This document shows positions 7,397-9,989 of a stretch of DNA of 9,989 nt, piece by piece; within the stretch, counting starts at the first letter, position 1; every line of letters begins with the position of its first letter. Source of the DNA: Microbacteriaceae bacterium. Its GTDB lineage: Bacteria > Actinomycetota > Actinomycetes > Actinomycetales > Microbacteriaceae. Below the pieces are notes generated by a model. It searched no databases, was not told the DNA's origin, and saw only the letters and a program-made list of their open reading frames with translations. The DNA lies in assembly GCA_012719255.1 (NCBI GenBank), contig JAAYAS010000282.1:1-9989 (forward strand), read 5' to 3'. The position numbers and the translations under genes are program-made.

Positions 7397-7433
7397 GGCC
7401 CCGCCGCCGCAGTGAGCTGTCACCGGGTGTTGG

Positions 7434-7439
7434 TAGCGT
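7434..7439 (+). promoter_or_regulatory. Putative -10 box of glgE (leaderless transcript)
   Basis: TAGCGT matches TANNNT and stands exactly 7 nt before the GTG at 7447, the same spacing as at glgX. GGGAG at 7441-7445 is only 1 nt from the start codon, too close to act as a normal Shine-Dalgarno sequence. This suggests that glgE has its own promoter inside the 50-nt gap after glgX, in addition to any read-through. Confidence 0.45.
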
Positions 7440-7446
7440 CGGGAGC

Positions 7447-9567
7447 GTGGCAACGACGACTCCTCCGCAGCAACCGAACGTCCCCCGTCTCTCGCTGAAC
7501 CGCGGGGCGGCCGCAGCGCCCGCCGCCGGTGCGAGCGGCCCGAGCACCGGCGCCCCCAGCGCCCCGGGCGCCTTCCCCGGCTCGGGCTACACGCCCGTCT
7601 ACGGCCGCATCCCGATCATGGACCTGCGCCCGCAGCTGCCCGACCGGCTCTTCCCGACGAAGGCGTACGCCGGCGAGGTCGTGCCGTTCTCCTGCGTCGC
7701 GTTCCGCGAGGGCCACGACAAGATCGGCGTCGACCTCGTGCTCACCGCCCCCGACGGCGGCTCGCGCCGCATCCGGATGCGCCCGGGCCGCCCGGGCCTC
7801 GACGAATGGGTCGCGGTCGCGCAGCTGCCCGACGAGGGCGCGTGGACCTGGTGCGTCGAGGCCTACGGCGACGACTTCGCCACCTGGCGCCACAACGCCG
7901 AGATCAAGGTGCCCGCCGGCATCGACGTCGACCTCATGCTCGAGGAGGGCGCCCGCGTCGTCGACCGCGCCGCCAACGCCGCCGGCGACGACGACCGCCT
8001 CGTGCTCGCGAGCGCCGCCTCGGTGGCCCGCAACGCCGGTCTCGAGCCGCGCGAACGGCTGCACGCGCTCCTCAGCGCCGAGGTGCGCGACCACATCGCC
8101 GCGGCCCCGGTGCGCTCGCTCGTCACCCGCTCCGACGACCGCACCATCCGCGTCGAGCGCCAGCGCGCCGGCTACGGCGCCTGGTACGAGCTGTTCCCCC
8201 GCTCGGAGGGGGCCGTGCCGAACGCCGACGGCTCGTGGACCTCGGGCACCTTCGCCACCGCCGCCGAGCGCCTCGACGGCGTCGCCGCGATGGGCTTCGA
8301 CGTCGTCTACCTGCCGCCGATCCACCCGATCGGCGTCACCAACCGCAAGGGCCCGAACAACACGCTCACCGCCGGCCCGAACGACCCCGGCTCGCCCTGG
8401 GCGATCGGCGGCGAGGCCGGCGGTCACAAGGACGTGCACCCCGACCTCGGCACCATCGACGACTTCGTGCGCTTCCGCGAGCGCGCCGAGTCGCTCGGCA
8501 TGGAGGTCGCCCTCGACCTCGCGCTGCAGGCGTCGCCCGACCACCCCTGGGTCGCGAACCACCCCGAGTGGTTCACGACGCTCGCCGACGGCTCGATCGC
8601 CTACGCCGAGAACCCGCCGAAGAAGTACCAGGACATCTACCCGGTGAACTTCGACAACGACCGCGACGGGTTCTACACCGAGGTGCTCGAGACCGTGCGC
8701 CACTGGATCGGCCACGGCGTGAAGATCTTCCGCGTCGACAACCCGCACACCAAGCCCCTCCAGTTCTGGGAGTGGCTGATCCACGAGATCAACTCGGAGC
8801 ACCCCGAGGTGCTCTTCCTCTCGGAGGCGTTCACCCGCCCCGCGGTGATGCAGTCGCTCGCGAAGGCCGGCTTCCAGCAGTCGTACTCGTACTTCACCTG
8901 GCGCAACACCCGCGCCGAGCTCGAGGAGTTCCTCACCTCGGTGTCGAAGGACACGAGCGACTTCATGCGCCCGAACCTCTTCGTGAACACGCCCGACATC
9001 CTCACCGAGTACCTCCAGCACGGCGGCCGCCCCGCCTACGAGGCGCGCGCGGTGATCGCGTCGATGGCGGGGCCGAGCTGGGGCATGTACGCGGGCTTCG
9101 AGCTCGTCGAGAACGTCGCCCGCCCCGGCAGCGAGGAGAACATCGACAACGAGAAGTACGAGTACAAGCAGCGCGACTGGGCCGGCGAGGAGCGCGCCGG
9201 CCGCTCGCTCGCGCCGCTGATCTCGCAGCTCAACCGCATCCGCCGCTCGAACCCGGCGCTGCACCAGCTGCGCAACTTCGAGGTGCAGTCGGCCGACAAC
9301 CCGCACCTGCTCGCGTTCTCGAAGCACCTCGCCTCGGAGCACGCGCCGCACGGCGTCGCGAACTCGATCATCGTCGTCGTCAACCTCGACCCGTTCACGA
9401 CGCAGGAGAGCACCCTCCGCCTCGACGTGACGAAGTTCGGGATGCAGCCCGGCGGCGCCTTCCAGGTGCACGAGCTGCTCACCGGCGCGATCTGGGACTG
9501 GCAGGACGCGAACTACGTGCGCCTCGCCCCCGGCCAGGCCCACGTGCTGCACGTGCGGCACCACTGA
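7447..9567 (+). CDS. glgE: Alpha-1,4-glucan:maltose-1-phosphate maltosyltransferase GlgE
   Basis: This 706-residue cytoplasmic enzyme (GH13_3) should transfer maltosyl units from alpha-maltose-1-phosphate to the non-reducing end of alpha-1,4-glucans, releasing phosphate. A Pro/Ala/Gly-rich N-terminal tail covers about 1-47. A beta domain with VVPFSCVAFREGHD (78-91) and a helical insert follow. The barrel shows GYGAWYELFPRS (242-253), YLPPIHPIG (288-296), NRKGPNN (299-305), GGHKDVHPDLGT (325-336) and ENPPKKYQDIYP (388-399). It also shows FRVDNPHTKP with nucleophile Asp431, FLSEAFTRP with acid Glu460, and VNTPDI with Asp517. These three residues keep one constant offset (37) from Asp394, Glu423 and Asp480 as I recall them for Streptomyces GlgE. 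A C-terminal beta domain ends the protein. The GTG start follows TAGCGT by 7 nt. The out-of-frame open stretch further upstream is a shadow of glgX. It is followed by glgB after 47 nt. The assignment is secure. Confidence 0.97.
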   Translation: MATTTPPQQPNVPRLSLNRGAAAAPAAGASGPSTGAPSAPGAFPGSGYTPVYGRIPIMDLRPQLPDRLFPTKAYAGEVVPFSCVAFREGHDKIGVDLVLTAPDGGSRRIRMRPGRPGLDEWVAVAQLPDEGAWTWCVEAYGDDFATWRHNAEIKVPAGIDVDLMLEEGARVVDRAANAAGDDDRLVLASAASVARNAGLEPRERLHALLSAEVRDHIAAAPVRSLVTRSDDRTIRVERQRAGYGAWYELFPRSEGAVPNADGSWTSGTFATAAERLDGVAAMGFDVVYLPPIHPIGVTNRKGPNNTLTAGPNDPGSPWAIGGEAGGHKDVHPDLGTIDDFVRFRERAESLGMEVALDLALQASPDHPWVANHPEWFTTLADGSIAYAENPPKKYQDIYPVNFDNDRDGFYTEVLETVRHWIGHGVKIFRVDNPHTKPLQFWEWLIHEINSEHPEVLFLSEAFTRPAVMQSLAKAGFQQSYSYFTWRNTRAELEEFLTSVSKDTSDFMRPNLFVNTPDILTEYLQHGGRPAYEARAVIASMAGPSWGMYAGFELVENVARPGSEENIDNEKYEYKQRDWAGEERAGRSLAPLISQLNRIRRSNPALHQLRNFEVQSADNPHLLAFSKHLASEHAPHGVANSIIVVVNLDPFTTQESTLRLDVTKFGMQPGGAFQVHELLTGAIWDWQDANYVRLAPGQAHVLHVRHH

Positions 9568-9602
9568 GCCCCCGCATCCGAACTCACGAGAACCACACCA
9601 CC

Positions 9603-9609
9603 GGAAGGA
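9603..9609 (+). promoter_or_regulatory. Shine-Dalgarno site for glgB
   Basis: GGAAGGA lies 5 nt before the ATG at 9615, in the 47-nt gap after glgE. It fixes the glgB start and contrasts with the two preceding genes, which lack one. Confidence 0.7.
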
Positions 9610-9614
9610 CCGCC

Positions 9615-9989
9615 ATGAGCGCGATCGACCCCACTGACGCCGAGCACGGCGACGAGCTGCGGGCCACCACCGTCGGCGCCGAGATCGACACCGCCCGCCT
9701 CGCCGAGGCGCTCGCCGACGGGGCCGCCGGGCCCGCGGCCGGCGTCGAGCCCGCGGCCGCCCCGGAGCCCGAGGCCGCCGCGGAGCCCGAGGTCGACCCG
9801 CACGCGAACCCGCCGATCATCACCGGCGGCGAGCTGCTCGCCCTCGCCGAGGGCCGCCACGGCGGCCCGCACGGCGTGCTCTGCCAGCACCGCTGGGGCG
9901 CGTCGGGCGAGCACCTCGTCTACCGGGTGCGCCGCCCGCTCGCGAAGTCGGTCGCGGTGCTCGTCGGCGACGGCGCCGAGCGCGTCGAG
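9615..9989 (+). CDS. glgB: Glycogen branching enzyme GlgB, N-terminal part only
   Basis: The frame runs for 125 codons from the ATG to the window edge without a stop. Residues about 33-66 are a low-complexity Ala/Pro/Glu stretch. From about 67 the sequence matches the first beta-sandwich (N1) domain of actinobacterial branching enzymes: GELLALAEGRHGGPH, then VLCQHRW, then VYRVRRPLAKSVAVLVGDG. The enzyme should cut alpha-1,4 chains and re-attach them by alpha-1,6 links, acting on the chains that GlgE extends. The catalytic barrel lies outside the window. It follows glgE with a short gap and its own Shine-Dalgarno sequence, so an operon is likely; glgE next to glgB is the order known from mycobacteria. 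The assignment rests on the N1 domain and context. Confidence 0.85.
   Translation, partial: MSAIDPTDAEHGDELRATTVGAEIDTARLAEALADGAAGPAAGVEPAAAPEPEAAAEPEVDPHANPPIITGGELLALAEGRHGGPHGVLCQHRWGASGEHLVYRVRRPLAKSVAVLVGDGAERVE

Noticed and set aside
5290..7446. Continuous frame running from inside glgX into glgE
   Set aside because: Before the GTG at 7447 it is only an Arg/Ala/Pro-rich shadow of glgX in another frame. The GlgE family N-terminus and -10-like box fit 7447.
3857..7453. Upstream extension of the exporter frame into a 1845-residue protein
   Set aside because: The part beyond 3856 is out of frame with the desulfurase and antisense to glgX. It is low-complexity, and the exporter has its own ATGA start with a ribosome binding site, so this is not a fusion.
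7420..9564. Minus-strand frame of 714 codons opposite glgE
   Set aside because: It is rich in Val, Arg, Glu, Ala and His with no recognisable motif, and mirrors the codon pattern of glgE.

Overview
The window looks like chromosomal DNA of a high-GC Gram-positive bacterium (Actinomycetota), most plausibly a member of the Microbacteriaceae. GC is about 72% in sampled lines of the metabolic genes, codon third positions are almost all G or C, GTG starts are common, and there is a GlgE-type alpha-glucan locus. The family-level call is an inference from style and gene content, not from a search. There are seven protein genes, two of them cut by the window edges. I see no rRNA, tRNA, CRISPR array, insertion sequence or prophage gene. 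The very long reading frames opposite or out of frame with these genes are high-GC shadows.

Region 1 (1-986, plus strand) is the 3' part of an unrecognised gene: an Ala/Pro/Thr-rich linker, a long acidic coiled coil, a helical middle and a short beta-rich C-terminal module. Its second half is lower in GC than the rest of the window.

Region 2 (983-5082, minus strand) is a tight three-gene operon. In transcription order it holds a class I cysteine desulfurase (NifS/IscS type), a one-polypeptide ABC exporter whose ATG overlaps the desulfurase stop (ATGA), and, after a 3-nt gap, a CPBP/CAAX-type intramembrane protease. The protease gene converges on region 1, and the two stop codons share the palindrome CTAG, so there is no spacer between them.

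Region 3 (5083-5221) is the only sizeable intergenic gap. It carries the divergent control region of the desulfurase operon and the glucan genes, including a perfect 8-bp inverted repeat and a -10-like TAGACT.

Region 4 (5222-9989, plus strand) is an alpha-glucan locus: glgX (debranching enzyme), glgE (maltose-1-phosphate maltosyltransferase) and the start of glgB (branching enzyme). GlgE extends linear alpha-1,4-glucan from maltose-1-phosphate, GlgB branches it, and GlgX trims short branches during breakdown. The maltose-1-phosphate suppliers (TreS/Pep2 or GlgM) are not in view. glgX and glgE each start at a GTG exactly 7 nt after a TANNNT box, which suggests leaderless transcripts, whereas glgB has a clear Shine-Dalgarno sequence.

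No clearly new system can be claimed. The points most worth a second look are the unrecognised coiled-coil gene, the desulfurase-exporter-protease operon, and a recurrent GGATGC/GCATCC hexamer found across the metabolic genes but not in the first 1.2 kb.
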